Positions 9,477-17,496 are shown, counted from the stretch's first letter. The stretch: 64,000 nucleotides of DNA from Citrobacter portucalensis (GCF_002042885.1 NZ_MVFY01000016.1:1-64000), one strand, 5' to 3'. The notes: generated from the sequence alone by a model not told the origin. Numbers and translations are program-made.

Positions 9477-9622
9477 CCCGTGATAAAGCGAACGGCCTGA
9501 CCTGCAAGGAGGAGATGCAAGGGTGCAGCAGGAAGCCGCAGCGCAAGCGACCAGAGGGAGTGCGAACGGGTGAGTGATGTCCCCTTGCATAGACTCCGGG
9601 TCGGGCCAGAGTCTTTCACGGG
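9477..9622 (-). promoter_or_regulatory. Frpo-like single-stranded DNA promoter hairpin (copy A)
   Basis: On the + (transferred) strand, CCCGTGA (9477-9483) pairs with TCACGGG (9616-9622), GGCCTGACC (9494-9502) with GGTCGGGCC (9599-9607), and ATGCAAGGG (9515-9523) with CCCTTGCAT (9582-9590). About 9 nt stay unpaired between the lower two stems. The 3' arm reads TTGCAT (9585-9590), 16 nt, CAGAGT (9607-9612), like -35 and -10 boxes. This is the geometry of F-plasmid Frpo. It would fire towards the gene starting at 9396. The apical part (9534-9571) recurs at 35731-35768. Confidence 0.6.
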
Positions 9623-9802
9623 TAAGGCAGCACGCGGTGAGCAAAGTACTCAAAAGGTGAAGCTGGAATTAAGCCAGCGGGCGAAGCCCGTTTCCTTTCT
9701 GGGGCCGGAAGCGGCCCCAGTCAGGGCGGCGCTGACGGAACGGCAGCTGCAAGCCCGTGCGCCGGAGGTGGGGAATTATGCCCGGCTCTTCCGGGCGAAT
9801 AC

Positions 9803-10372
9803 TTACCATTCAAAAACAGGTGCGCCTTCCACATGATCGCCCACGGCAGAGAAGTGGATCATGCTGACATCGGCCTGACGAATTGCGCAAAAGATGAATG
9901 CACGTGTGGTTCTCGAAATACCCATTTTTTTCAGTCTGTGTAACGGGTTAGTAACGGCATCGAGCCGAATCAGGTAGCCCACTCCGGTATTCATTAACCA
10001 CCCGCTGTCTTCATCCCAGAACACGATGTTGTCGAGAATATTATGATCTTCCAGTGTGATGTGATTGATGCAACACTCCAGGACAGGGCGCATCATCATG
10101 CGTGAAAGCACAACACGAGGTCCCCATTTCAGAGAGTCGGTAACATCGTTCCATGACCACTCTTCATCATCAGGAACGGGAAGCGTCAGCAACCTGAAAG
10201 GTACACCAATTTTTTCTGCAAGAATTTCTCCCATTCCGATAACAGGATCATCACGTTCATTAAGGTCACAGCACGCAATAAATTCACCGTTCAGGTAAAT
10301 GGCTTCCTCGCCGTTATCAAGCTGAATAGCTGTTACGCCGCGTGGCGCATTTTGTAGATAATATTTTGTCAT
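9803..10372 (-). CDS. leading-region protein, unknown; paralogue of 34046-34507
   Basis: A 189-aa soluble protein with a GGAGAATAACCA ribosome binding site. Its N-terminal 80 residues carry DNGEEAIYLNGEFIACCD, then GEILAEKIG and PVPDDEEWSWNDVTDSL. The same pattern (DDGQHAVFLNGHCLASDD, GEILERLSRL, PVPPGDWEWFDVANAV) appears in the 153-aa protein at 34046-34507, so the two are paralogues. I do not recognise a named family. Its minus-strand position in the leading region suggests a role soon after transfer. Confidence 0.7.
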   Translation of the reverse strand: MTKYYLQNAPRGVTAIQLDNGEEAIYLNGEFIACCDLNERDDPVIGMGEILAEKIGVPFRLLTLPVPDDEEWSWNDVTDSLKWGPRVVLSRMMMRPVLECCINHITLEDHNILDNIVFWDEDSGWLMNTGVGYLIRLDAVTNPLHRLKKMGISRTTRAFIFCAIRQADVSMIHFSAVGDHVEGAPVFEW

Positions 10373-10396
10373 TGGTTATTCTCCGCTATGGCGCTC

Positions 10397-10421
10397 AAAA
10401 GCCGCCCCGTTGCGGGGCGGC
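10397..10421 (-). terminator. terminator after the 48-aa gene
   Basis: Stem GCCGCCCCG / CGGGGCGGC with loop TTG (10401-10421). Read on the minus strand it is followed by TTTT (10397-10400). It lies directly downstream of the gene ending at 10427. Confidence 0.7.
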
Positions 10422-10426
10422 GGCTG

Positions 10427-10573
10427 TCAGATGTAGCCCAACTCGGCGTTCACGGTAGTCATGAACTGCTGCCAGTATTCAAATCGCAGCGCAGGTACAT
10501 GCGCGCGGCGGCCACTCTTCAGGGCGTTTACAAACGCCTTCGCCTGTGCGACTATTTGCGGGTCGAAAATCAT
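10427..10573 (-). CDS. 48-aa leading-region protein
   Basis: Small protein (MIFDPQIVAQAKAFVNAL start, ending VNAELGYI). A strong AAAGGAGTTAACT ribosome binding site and a terminator immediately after the stop support it as a real gene. The sequence is helical and basic in the middle (KSGRRAHVPALR). No family recognised. It lies between two other minus-strand leading genes. Confidence 0.6.
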   Translation of the reverse strand: MIFDPQIVAQAKAFVNALKSGRRAHVPALRFEYWQQFMTTVNAELGYI

Positions 10574-10622
10574 AGTTAACTCCTTTGGTTTTGATGAGGA
10601 CCAGTTGCATCTGGTCTGGAAG

Positions 10623-10648
10623 AAGCAGAGTTCGCGCTCTGCTTTTTT
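10623..10648 (+). terminator. terminator-like hairpin
   Basis: GCAGAG-TTCGCG-CTCTGC followed by TTTTTT, reading rightwards. No + strand gene ends here, so it may instead act as a structure on the transferred strand. Confidence 0.45.
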
Positions 10649-10649
10649 A

Positions 10650-11009
10650 TTGCCTGTGATCCGGCAATCCTTTCTGCGTCGATGACGCAAGCCTTCAGTT
10701 GTTCCCCCCCGGCTCCTTCTGCCGTCTCTTTTTTCTTCGGCTTCCGGGCCAGAACGAAACGCCCTCATTGCGCAGACGATTCGGCAGCGCCCGAAAGAGG
10801 CTGCAAGGGTTAAGGACTTATTTTTTCTGCGTCACACCGGAAAAAATCAGGCCTTAAGCAGCTCTGCTGCGACCCTTTCAGACGCTTACGGGAGATGCCA
10901 GTCTGCATCAGCAATGAGAGGCTTTCGTGCGTGCGGAGGGGAAAAAGGACGGCAGAAGAAGCCGGTGAAGCCGGCTTTCCTTAGCGGACGCCAGCGGCGG
11001 CCAGTGAAA
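10650..11009. other. non-coding stretch of the leading region
   Basis: No convincing gene. GC-rich, with short fragments shared with other intergenic leading-region stretches, for example TTTCCTTAGCGG near 10977 and again near 12428. Open frames here lack ribosome binding sites and codon structure. Confidence 0.5.
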
Positions 11010-11180
11010 GCGGCGCGGCCGGAACGGTCGCAGCAAGCGCGGGGTTGCCGTTCGACATCGGACACTAGCGAATAGCCCGAAACCGCTTGCGGGTTCGGCG
11101 GAGCCTGGCCGGTGCGTCAGCAGCTGCCCGGCGGAGTGTGGCCTGACGACCCGGCGAGCTGGCGCGACGGGGAGCCGAAG
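11010..11180. repeat. 170-bp dispersed repeat, copy 1
   Basis: About 170 bp that recur at 14103-14274 in the same orientation at roughly 90% identity by eye. The block runs from GCGGCG[C/T]GGCCGGAACGG through CATCGGACACTAGCGA to GACGGGGAGCCGAAGG. It holds an internal hairpin CCGAAACCGC / GCGGGTTCGG. Both copies lie in non-coding parts of the leading region, upstream of minus-strand genes. Confidence 0.8.
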
Positions 11181-11239
11181 GGGGCGCGCCTTTCGCATTT
11201 TCCTTTCTCTTTTCGCTGTCAATTTCAACATCAAAAAAA

Positions 11240-11310
11240 GTGCAATATCTGCACCTTTTAACCTTCAAAAAAACCATAATTTCATTATAAAATAAGTGCA
11301 ATTTCTGCAC
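11240..11310 (+). promoter_or_regulatory. twin palindromic operator upstream of the XRE gene
   Basis: GTGCAATATCTGCAC at 11240-11254 and GTGCAATTTCTGCAC at 11296-11310 share the palindrome GTGCA-N5-TGCAC. They flank an AT-rich stretch that should hold the promoter; the second copy ends 17 bp before the start codon at 11328. This is a classic layout for autorepression by the encoded helix-turn-helix protein. Confidence 0.75.
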
Positions 11311-11327
11311 TTTTTTAAGGATAAATA

Positions 11328-11585
11328 ATGACAGGTTACGAGCTTCGACTCTGGAGAAAAGGCCTCGGCTGGAGCCGTGACAAGGCGGCTGAACAACTGG
11401 ATATCAGCCTGCGAACCTATAAAGACTACGAAAACGCGCCCCGCCTGAAACGCAGCATTGCGCTGGCAACAGTGACGCTATCACTACAGGACCAGCTGCC
11501 CCGATTCAGACAGAACCGGACCAGCGGCGACAAAATGCGTGAAATGCTCAATGTGATGATCGATGATGCGATCCATCCGGATTAA
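11328..11585 (+). CDS. XRE-type helix-turn-helix regulator
   Basis: An 85-aa protein. The N-terminal helix-turn-helix reads MTGYELRLWRKGLGWSRDKA then QLDISLRTYKDYEN (residues 1-36). The ribosome binding site is TTAAGGATAAATA. It is one of the few native + strand genes of the leading region and carries its own twin palindrome upstream. It ends 4 bp past the stop of the convergent gene 11582-11884. Likely an autoregulated repressor; what else it controls is unknown. Confidence 0.8.
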   Translation: MTGYELRLWRKGLGWSRDKAAEQLDISLRTYKDYENAPRLKRSIALATVTLSLQDQLPRFRQNRTSGDKMREMLNVMIDDAIHPD

Positions 11586-11884
11586 CGGCCCTTCCCTGCG
11601 GGCCTCCCCTGCAACGTGTCCTGCACATATTTTTGCGCCATATTCCAGACTCGCGCTTCATCTTTGCTCAGTTCCTCTGAATCAATGGCTTCACAAGTAT
11701 AGTAAGCATCCCATGGCGGCGGATGACTGACCGCTTTGGGCATATTCAGCAGTTCAACCGCCGCGCGAACTGCCGGAAGCACATCACCCGAATCGACCCC
11801 TTCATCAAAAATTATCTCTGTGCCCATCGCCACGTTATCCTCCAGCCACGCCAGCAGGATTTCCAGTTTGTGGGGTTTGCTCAT
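11582..11884 (-). CDS. 100-aa leading-region protein, unknown
   Basis: Starts at 11884 (MSKPHKLEILLAWLEDNVAM) after an AGAGGACGT ribosome binding site. The sequence is acidic (IIFDEGVDSGDVLP) with an EELSKDEARVWNMAQKYVQD helix at the C-terminus. No named family recognised. It lies next to, and in the same direction as, the anti-restriction gene at 11929, so both may be expressed together in the recipient. Confidence 0.65.
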   Translation of the reverse strand: MSKPHKLEILLAWLEDNVAMGTEIIFDEGVDSGDVLPAVRAAVELLNMPKAVSHPPPWDAYYTCEAIDSEELSKDEARVWNMAQKYVQDTLQGRPAGKGR

Positions 11885-11928
11885 ACGTCCTCTTTCGGTG
11901 TGGCCCGGCAACCGCCGGGCCTGATTTT

Positions 11929-12420
11929 TCAGTCAATGGCCCGGTAAATCAGATCGCGTTCCGGGTGTTTGATGATGCTGATATAGTCCTTCAGCGCGTC
12001 CTGACGGTCGACAAGGCCCTGACAGACTCTGGCCATCTCCGGCCCCATCTCGAAAACCTGCCAGTTGAGGCGGTTCAGGCACATCAGGGTTGCAATGATC
12101 CCGGCGGCCTCCGCTGAAACCTCAGCATCGAAGTAATTTCCCGGCATGGTCACGTGATACACCCCTTCCGGCGGTACCAGATACCCGGTCGGGCGGGTAA
12201 TACAGTCCTCAGTCCATCCGTCAATTCGACCGCTGATACCACGCGGAACGGCAAAGTAACGCCAGAAACCTCCTTCATACTGGCTATGTACCTGTAACCA
12301 GGAGGCGACCAGCTGGTCGCCCTGCGGCGTGAAGAATAATTCTGGAATAAAGGCCAGACGCTGGCGCGGGTCAGTGATTTCAATGCTGGCAGTCGGGGCA
12401 ATCATTGTGGAAGTCATCAT
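11929..12420 (-). CDS. klcA: ArdB/KlcA-family anti-restriction protein
   Basis: A 163-aa protein that blocks type I restriction in the recipient (established for ArdB and KlcA). Diagnostic pieces are PRQRLAFIPELFF, YEGGFWRYFAVPRG, VTMPGNYFDAEVSAEAAGI and the C-terminal HPERDLIYRAID. The start is placed at 12420 because AAGGAAAGCCG precedes the two ATGs at 12420 and 12417. Location in the leading region on the strand that uses the T-strand as template fits a protein needed at once after entry. Confidence 0.9.
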   Translation of the reverse strand: MMTSTMIAPTASIEITDPRQRLAFIPELFFTPQGDQLVASWLQVHSQYEGGFWRYFAVPRGISGRIDGWTEDCITRPTGYLVPPEGVYHVTMPGNYFDAEVSAEAAGIIATLMCLNRLNWQVFEMGPEMARVCQGLVDRQDALKDYISIIKHPERDLIYRAID

Positions 12421-12499
12421 TATTCGGCTTTCCTTAGCGGCCGCCAGTGGCGGCCAGTTTAAGTGGCGCTGCCGGAACGGCAGCTGCAAACGCTATGTG

Positions 12500-13318
12500 T
12501 CAGGCGGCAATATCGAGGCCGTACATAAAGTCCTTCATTGCTTTCATGCGTCTCTGGAACTCCAGCTTGTTTTGAAAGTCGTTCCAGTAATAAACCGGGG
12601 TATACCGCGCACGATGCAGGTTCATTGTCAGCGTGTTGCCTGTGATAACTTCCGCCGGGATACCCAGTAACGAAAGCTGAACAAACGCCATATCGGCGGC
12701 GATCGGGTCAATATCGATACAGCTTCCGAACATGTGATTCGAATGGTCATATCCGGCATCTAACAGGCATTCGGCATAGGCGATAATCATCCCCGCCGCG
12801 CCGCTCGCGGGGTCACTGACGGTGACAAAACCCTCGCGGCGGATCGACTCTTTCACGCCGGGCATCATCATTCGTGCCATCATCGACTGAACGGAATACG
12901 GCGTGAAGTATTGCCCCATGCCATTAGAACCCAGCTCCAGCTCCATGAAAATCGCGCCGAGAAAATCATGAAATTTGGCATCGAGCGCGCACACCATCAG
13001 GATGAAAAGATCATGCATTTTCTGAATATCTGCGGCCTCGTAGCGCTCGCAGATTTTGCGGCTACGCTCGATATTCTCCGGTGTAAGAATCCGCGCCAGA
13101 TCCAGCTCACTGGCAGAAAGCGTGATGAAATCGCAGAACACATCCCAGCGGCGCATATAACGCGCGGTATCGTTAAACAGGCGGATAAACTGCTTACGTG
13201 CTGCATCCACGTGCATCAATCCGATAATCGGCTTCTTTTTGGAAACCGGAACAATTGGAATAACGTTGTCAGACTCACGCGCCTGATTGAAAAATTCTGC
13301 AAAACTCAGTTGTGACAT
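12500..13318 (-). CDS. N6-adenine methylase-like protein lacking the catalytic motif
   Basis: A 272-aa protein with the HsdM-like cores GQYFTPYSVQSMMARMM and DPASGAAGMIIAYAECL (motif I, SAM binding) at about residues 140-195, then CIDIDPIAADMAFVQLSLLG (motif II-III). After VITGNTLTMNLHRARYTP the catalytic NPP[F/Y/W] motif expected of N6-adenine methylases is absent and the chain ends soon after. So it may bind SAM or DNA without methylating, for example as a decoy or restriction antagonist (inference). Genes of this type are common next to klcA on F-like plasmids. Confidence 0.8.
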   Translation of the reverse strand: MSQLSFAEFFNQARESDNVIPIVPVSKKKPIIGLMHVDAARKQFIRLFNDTARYMRRWDVFCDFITLSASELDLARILTPENIERSRKICERYEAADIQKMHDLFILMVCALDAKFHDFLGAIFMELELGSNGMGQYFTPYSVQSMMARMMMPGVKESIRREGFVTVSDPASGAAGMIIAYAECLLDAGYDHSNHMFGSCIDIDPIAADMAFVQLSLLGIPAEVITGNTLTMNLHRARYTPVYYWNDFQNKLEFQRRMKAMKDFMYGLDIAA

Positions 13319-13360
13319 AGTTCCCCCTGCTTGCCGCCCCTTCAGGGGCGGCTCCGTGTA

Positions 13361-13717
13361 TCAGTGTGTTTTCTGGCTTTCAGGAATGAAGGTCGCTTTG
13401 ACCTTCGCCACAATGACGGCGTGATTCAGGTGGCTGTAATCACGCAGACGGAAATAACGCTTGCCGCAGCGCACGAAAATATCAGTCACGTTCCCGCAAT
13501 ACATTTCCTGCATCATGAACGTTTCAGTGTCCTGCGCGGTGTCGCTACGCCAGTTCATTGGCGGCATCATCCCTGCCGCGTCATGGAACTTGTACACGTC
13601 GATTTCGACGGGGGCAGTGACAGCCGCTTTTTCGCGGGTCAGCCAGTAGGCGCGCTCGGCCTCGGCGGTCGCGTTCATGTCCAGCGTGTGGGTCGGTTCG
13701 GTCTGATATACGTGCAT
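13361..13717 (-). CDS. 118-aa leading-region protein, unknown
   Basis: Begins MHVYQTEPTHTLDMNATAEA, with a strong GAAAGGAGATCCCT ribosome binding site. It contains VEIDVYKFHDAAGMMPPMNW and a C-terminal RCGKRYFRLRDYSHLNHAVI region that looks like a beta-rich domain. It lies 42 bp upstream of the methylase-like gene, so the two probably share a transcript. No family recognised. Confidence 0.65.
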   Translation of the reverse strand: MHVYQTEPTHTLDMNATAEAERAYWLTREKAAVTAPVEIDVYKFHDAAGMMPPMNWRSDTAQDTETFMMQEMYCGNVTDIFVRCGKRYFRLRDYSHLNHAVIVAKVKATFIPESQKTH

Positions 13718-14619
13718 AGGGATCTCCTTTCTTTTTAATCACATCACCCGTTGAGTTACGGGAGCCGCGGTTTTGACGTTTTGCGGGAACCTGCTGAAGT
13801 TTCCCGGGTTGTTTCACTTCACCCGTTTGAGAACCTTCGCCGCAGGTGCAGCACGCCACCGGCCGACGCCGGAATCCAGGGCGGAAGCGCAAAGTTTTTA
13901 CCTGGAAAAAGTTTTCGCTGGAGAGCGGCAGCGGCCCTGGATGACAAGGAGGACTGTGGCGTGATTCAGCACCCAGGAGGAGGAACTCAAAGGGCGAAAC
14001 GCACAACGGAGAAGACGAGCCGGGACCCGCCGCAACGTCGATACGCGGCTGCGTAGCGATGTTGCCCTGTAGAATCCCGTCGCCGGCGACGGGATGGTTA
14101 GAGCGGCGTGGCCGGAACGGCCGCAGCAAGCGTGGTGTTTGACCTTCTCCATCGGACACTAGCGAGTAGCCCGAAACCGCCTGCGGGTTCGGCGGAGCCT
14201 GGCGGGTGCGTCAGCAGCTGCCCTGGCGGAGTGTGGCCTGACGACCTGGCGCGCTGGCGCGACGGGGAGCCGAAGGTGGCCAGGTCCTTCGCCTTTCTGG
14301 TTTGAAACAGGAAGAATCCGGGAGAAAATGGCACAGCCATCAGGGAAAGTGGAACAGAAATGAGTAAAGAGAAACAAACGGCAGGAAGAAAGCGGAATAC
14401 TACAGCAGGACCAGAAAGAGGACATAGACGGAGGTGAGGATTGTAGGCGCGCAGCGCCTCTCATCCGCCCTCCCGGGTCCCCACTGTGGTTGTTCATGCC
14501 AGCCAGATGGGGAAAAGGGCCTCCCTGCGAGCAGGGAAGCCCTTCTAAAAGCGCCTGGGGCAATGATTCGACAACATAGAAAGCCCTGAGTGGCGGGGGT
14601 TTCCCCCCGCCGGGGTTAG
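13718..14619. other. 900-bp non-coding part of the leading region
   Basis: No gene supported. It contains copy 2 of the 170-bp repeat (14103-14274), several GC-rich hairpins (for example CCCGTCGCCGGCGACGGG near 14083) and the 3' untranslated stretch of hok. Open frames here are out of phase with any codon pattern. Confidence 0.55.
14103..14274. repeat. 170-bp dispersed repeat, copy 2
   Basis: Second copy of the block at 11010-11180. The core CATCGGACACTAGCGA is at 14151-14166. Differences are scattered substitutions plus a small change between the GGAACGG part and that core. Confidence 0.8.
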
Positions 14620-14778
14620 CTACTTAGCGGATTCGTAAGCCAGTATTGCAGCGACCTCCCGTTCTCCGTCCTTCAGCCTGATTTCGCAAAGCGATTTTCG
14701 GGTCAGGTATGTGAATGCCAGCAGTGTTAAACACACTATAAGCACACACCAGATAACGGGACTTCGCGGCAGTTTCAT
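14620..14778 (-). CDS. hok: Hok-type membrane toxin, cut off from its leader
   Basis: A 52-aa toxin, [20 protein letters not shown], then [20 protein letters not shown] and ending AYESAK. This is nearly the Hok sequence of plasmid R1, with the N-terminal transmembrane helix and the conserved Cys in SLCEIR. It depolarises the inner membrane. In intact loci the mRNA has a long leader with the mok frame and is silenced by Sok antisense RNA. Here an 11.8-kb insertion begins at 14792, 13 bp before the start codon. It leaves only the GGAG ribosome binding site and moves mok/sok to 26566. Expression would need read-through from the insertion. Confidence 0.92.
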   Translation of the reverse strand: MKLPRSPVIWCVLIVCLTLLAFTYLTRKSLCEIRLKDGEREVAAILAYESAK

Positions 14779-14791
14779 GGCCTTCTTCTCC
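14777..14791. repeat. 15-bp direct repeat, left copy (target duplication)
   Basis: ATGGCCTTCTTCTCC, identical to 26566-26580. The pair flanks the 14792-26565 insertion and marks the split of the hok/sok locus. Confidence 0.85.
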
Positions 14792-14865
14792 TGTTAACAC
14801 CAAGCTGTAATGTCCCCTTTGAACCATTCTAAAATGTCCCCAGACAATTCTCTGGGGGATTTTTC

Positions 14866-16206
14866 ATGATCAAAGAGACTGTTACGATGAGTCATAAGGA
14901 ACTCGACCGACTTCACATTATTCAGGAGTCACTTAATCGCCATATTACTCAGGAACAAGCTGCGGCACGCATTGGCATTTCTATTCGGCAGGTTAAACGT
15001 CTGGTGCAACGGTATAGAAATGAAGGGCCTTCTGGTCTAGTTTCCCGCCGACGTGGAAAGCGTCCCAATAATTCCTTTTCTACCGAATTCAGAGCAACAG
15101 TAATTTCACTCCTCAAAGGCCGCTACGCTGATTTTGGACCTACGCTTGCGTGCGAAAAATTGCGCGAGATACACGGCTTGTGTTTATCCATTGAAACTCT
15201 CAGGAAGTGGATGGTAGAGGAGGGCATATGGCGCGAACGTCGTCGTAAGTTTGCCCGAATTTATCAGCGCCGGATGCGGCGCCCATCCTACGGTGAACTC
15301 ATCCAGATTGATGGCTCGCCTCATGACTGGTTTGAAGGTCGGGGCCCCAAATGCACACTGATAGTCTTTATCGATGATGCTACCAGCGCTCTGATGGCGC
15401 TACGATTCGCTCCTGCAGAAACAACCCGGGCTTACATGGAAACCCTCCGGGGTTACCTTAATGATCATGGCGTACCACTGGCTCTCTATTCTGACAGACA
15501 CAGTATATTCAGAGTAAATAACCCGGAGCGGGAAGGAGAGTTGACTCAGTTCACACGTGCGATAAAGACACTGGGCATCGAGCCAATCCATGCCAACAGC
15601 CCGCAGGCAAAAGGGCGGGTAGAGCGTGCCAATCAGACACTGCAGGACAGGCTGGTCAAAGAAATGCGGCTTCAGGGTATCAGTGATATTGAAACAGCAA
15701 ACGCATGGTTGCCGACCTTTATTGAAGCCTATAACAACCGGTTTGCTACGCCGCCTCGTATTGCTGATAACGCCCATCTTGATGTACACCATTCTGAAGA
15801 GGAACTGGGTTATATCTTCAGCCTCCAGGCGAAGCGCGTTCTCTCCAAAAATCTCACTTTCCAGTACAAAAGCAGTGCGTTTCAGATTCGCAGTGAAGGC
15901 CGGGGATATCGACTTCGGCATTCGGTTGTCACGGTATGCGAAAGCTTTAACGGTGAAATTAAGGTTCTGTATGATGGGAAAGCGTTGGGATGGGAAAAAT
16001 ATGTTGATGGCCCGGAGCCTATACCACTGGATGATGAAAAAAGTGTCCATGAACGTGTGGATAATGCCCGTTTTGATTTACGCTCAAAATTCTACGTAAA
16101 ACCTAAAGCTGACCATCCTTGGCTCACGCGCCGCACGCAAAGTAATCAGCAAGTGAAGCCCCCTAAATTACCCAGAAAGAAGGCTGATCCCGATAAAATG
16201 GACTGA
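14866..16206 (+). CDS. ISNCY/IS1202-like transposase
   Basis: A 446-aa DDE transposase. The N-terminal helix-turn-helix reads HITQEQAAARIGISIRQVKR with a following basic linker (SRRRGKRP). The catalytic core starts at QIDGSPHDWFE (first Asp about residue 150) and includes LIVFIDDATSALMAL, LYSDRHSIF and AKGRVERANQTLQD with the Glu. The pattern matches the ISNCY IS1202 group (ISKpn21-like by memory). It is intact and 45 bp inside the left terminal repeat. Confidence 0.85.
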   Translation: MIKETVTMSHKELDRLHIIQESLNRHITQEQAAARIGISIRQVKRLVQRYRNEGPSGLVSRRRGKRPNNSFSTEFRATVISLLKGRYADFGPTLACEKLREIHGLCLSIETLRKWMVEEGIWRERRRKFARIYQRRMRRPSYGELIQIDGSPHDWFEGRGPKCTLIVFIDDATSALMALRFAPAETTRAYMETLRGYLNDHGVPLALYSDRHSIFRVNNPEREGELTQFTRAIKTLGIEPIHANSPQAKGRVERANQTLQDRLVKEMRLQGISDIETANAWLPTFIEAYNNRFATPPRIADNAHLDVHHSEEELGYIFSLQAKRVLSKNLTFQYKSSAFQIRSEGRGYRLRHSVVTVCESFNGEIKVLYDGKALGWEKYVDGPEPIPLDDEKSVHERVDNARFDLRSKFYVKPKADHPWLTRRTQSNQQVKPPKLPRKKADPDKMD

Positions 16207-16356
16207 AACCAGGCGTTATTCAGTTGAGTGCATATCCAGTCATAGGATAGATTCTTACGTAGCGTTTCTGGCGTGCATTTTCGGGTGGTTTGTTACTGTT
16301 TTTAACGGGGACACGTCAGAAACGCGCTCAGGCCGTCTGAGCGGTACGCGTAATGG

Positions 16357-16371
16357 GGCGTTATGGTAAAT
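16357..16371 (+). repeat. 15-bp repeat GGCGTTATGGTAAAT, copy 1
   Basis: First of three same-direction copies (others at 16742-16756 with one change, and 17497-17511) that bracket the small genes between the ISNCY transposase and the IS2-like element. Confidence 0.7.
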
Positions 16372-16459
16372 CCGACAACCAAAGCTGTTGTGCGTAAGAT
16401 TGGTTGTGATGAAAAAATCCTCCCATGCCAATTCCTGGCTGAGCGACTGGAGATTTTTT

Positions 16460-16666
16460 ATGACGATCAAATCTGTTTACATCGGTATGCCTGTCTACCA
16501 TAAAGACGGCGGTGCTCATATGACGGTGAGACAGGTCTTGCCAACTGGTAATGTCATATGTGCATGGATTGAACCGGATGGCCGAGAGGTTGAACAGACT
16601 TTTCTACCGACGGACTTAGAGATAGGGGTTCACAAAATGGGAGCACTATTGCTTACAGGGCTGTAA
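16460..16666 (+). CDS. DUF2158 (YodC-like) small protein
   Basis: A 68-aa protein starting MTIKSVYIGMPVYHKDGG, with a GGAGATTTTTT ribosome binding site. The pattern GGAHMTVRQVLPTGNVICAW...LPTDLEI is that of DUF2158, a small beta-barrel-like family of unknown function. It is followed by a terminator at 16702. Cargo inside the nested mobile region, bracketed by 15-bp repeats. Confidence 0.65.
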   Translation: MTIKSVYIGMPVYHKDGGAHMTVRQVLPTGNVICAWIEPDGREVEQTFLPTDLEIGVHKMGALLLTGL

Positions 16667-16701
16667 CCGTCGTTGTCCGGCGACGAAAAGTGTACAACTG
16701 A

Positions 16702-16724
16702 AGCCCGCTATCGCGGGCTTTTTC
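16702..16724 (+). terminator. Rho-independent terminator
   Basis: AGCCCGC-TATC-GCGGGCT followed by TTTTT; ends the DUF2158 transcript. Confidence 0.85.
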
Positions 16725-16741
16725 ATCGATGTATGCATTGC

Positions 16742-16756
16742 GACGTTATGGTAAAT
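16742..16756 (+). repeat. 15-bp repeat, copy 2
   Basis: GACGTTATGGTAAAT, one mismatch to copies 1 and 3. Confidence 0.7.
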
Positions 16757-16765
16757 CAGAGTGCT

Positions 16766-16957
16766 TTACTCGCGGTTCTCTAGTGAGAGAGCAATCCTCT
16801 CTAGCGCGTCGCCTATACGTGAAAGAGACTCTGCTGCTGTTTCACGTTGGTAGCCCAAAGCAATTGCTACGGCCTCAATAAACGCTGGTGAAGACTGGCT
16901 TACGCCTAATCCGTCATGAACCAAATTTTTCAAAAGCTCTTCACTTTTTTCGGTCAT
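16766..16957 (-). CDS. 63-aa helical protein, unknown
   Basis: Begins MTEKSEELLKNLVHDGLGVS, with a GAGGTGTTT ribosome binding site. Fully helical, with a heptad-like C-terminus (AESLSRIGDALERIALSLEN). No family recognised. It is transcribed in the same direction as the lipoprotein gene just upstream (16982-17323), with a 24-bp gap. Confidence 0.5.
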   Translation of the reverse strand: MTEKSEELLKNLVHDGLGVSQSSPAFIEAVAIALGYQRETAAESLSRIGDALERIALSLENRE

Positions 16958-16981
16958 AAACACCTCTGTATGCTGTATAAA

Positions 16982-17323
16982 TCAACGAGTTTCGATGAGT
17001 AAATCAGGCGATTTTTGATAATCAGGGCGTGAGTAATCCCGATCAGTTTCTGAAAGGCAGCGGAAAATGATACTTATGGTCGTATCGATCCCCATGCGGG
17101 TATTTGCCACGCTTTCATTGGTAAGCATAAATTTTTTACCCAGTGTGGCACACTTCTTTGCCCCAGCTTCAAAAGCACTTTGCCTCGCCGAAGCCGCATC
17201 TCTGAATCCATCAGCGGTAGCTGAAACACTATACGTATCTCTGCCTAACTCAAGAACATTGCTGGTTGAAACGCATCCGGTTAAAAACAACAGAGAAATT
17301 ATGGCTGTTTTTTTGTAACTCAT
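16982..17323 (-). CDS. small lipoprotein, unknown
   Basis: A 113-aa protein beginning MSYKKTAIISLLFLTGCVST; LTGC is a lipobox with the acylated Cys at about residue 16. The mature part (LGRDTYSVSATADGF, AARQ-like helix, GAKKCATLGKKFMLTNE) resembles small outer-membrane lipoproteins of the 'hypothetical lipoprotein with Ala-rich helix' kind found in enterobacterial islands. Its start was chosen for the signal sequence; the ribosome binding site is weak. Confidence 0.65.
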   Translation of the reverse strand: MSYKKTAIISLLFLTGCVSTSNVLELGRDTYSVSATADGFRDAASARQSAFEAGAKKCATLGKKFMLTNESVANTRMGIDTTISIIFRCLSETDRDYSRPDYQKSPDLLIETR

Positions 17324-17496
17324 TGATTTTAATATCCGAGTAGGGTGATTGTGGAACACCCCTATTGTGTATTGATTTCTTAATATTTTCAATGTGTTGG
17401 GTGGTTTAAAACTAGCGACTGGTATATGTAATAAGTGTCGGTATTTATTTGTGATGATTTAATGATAAATCATGATGTTAGTGGTTCCCGTTATGA

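Noticed and set aside
10605..10631. TTGCAT-N15-CAGAGT on the + strand as a fifth Frpo-like promoter
   Set aside because: No pairing 5' arm exists within the 30 bp to the next gene; the CAGAGT is part of a local terminator-like hairpin.
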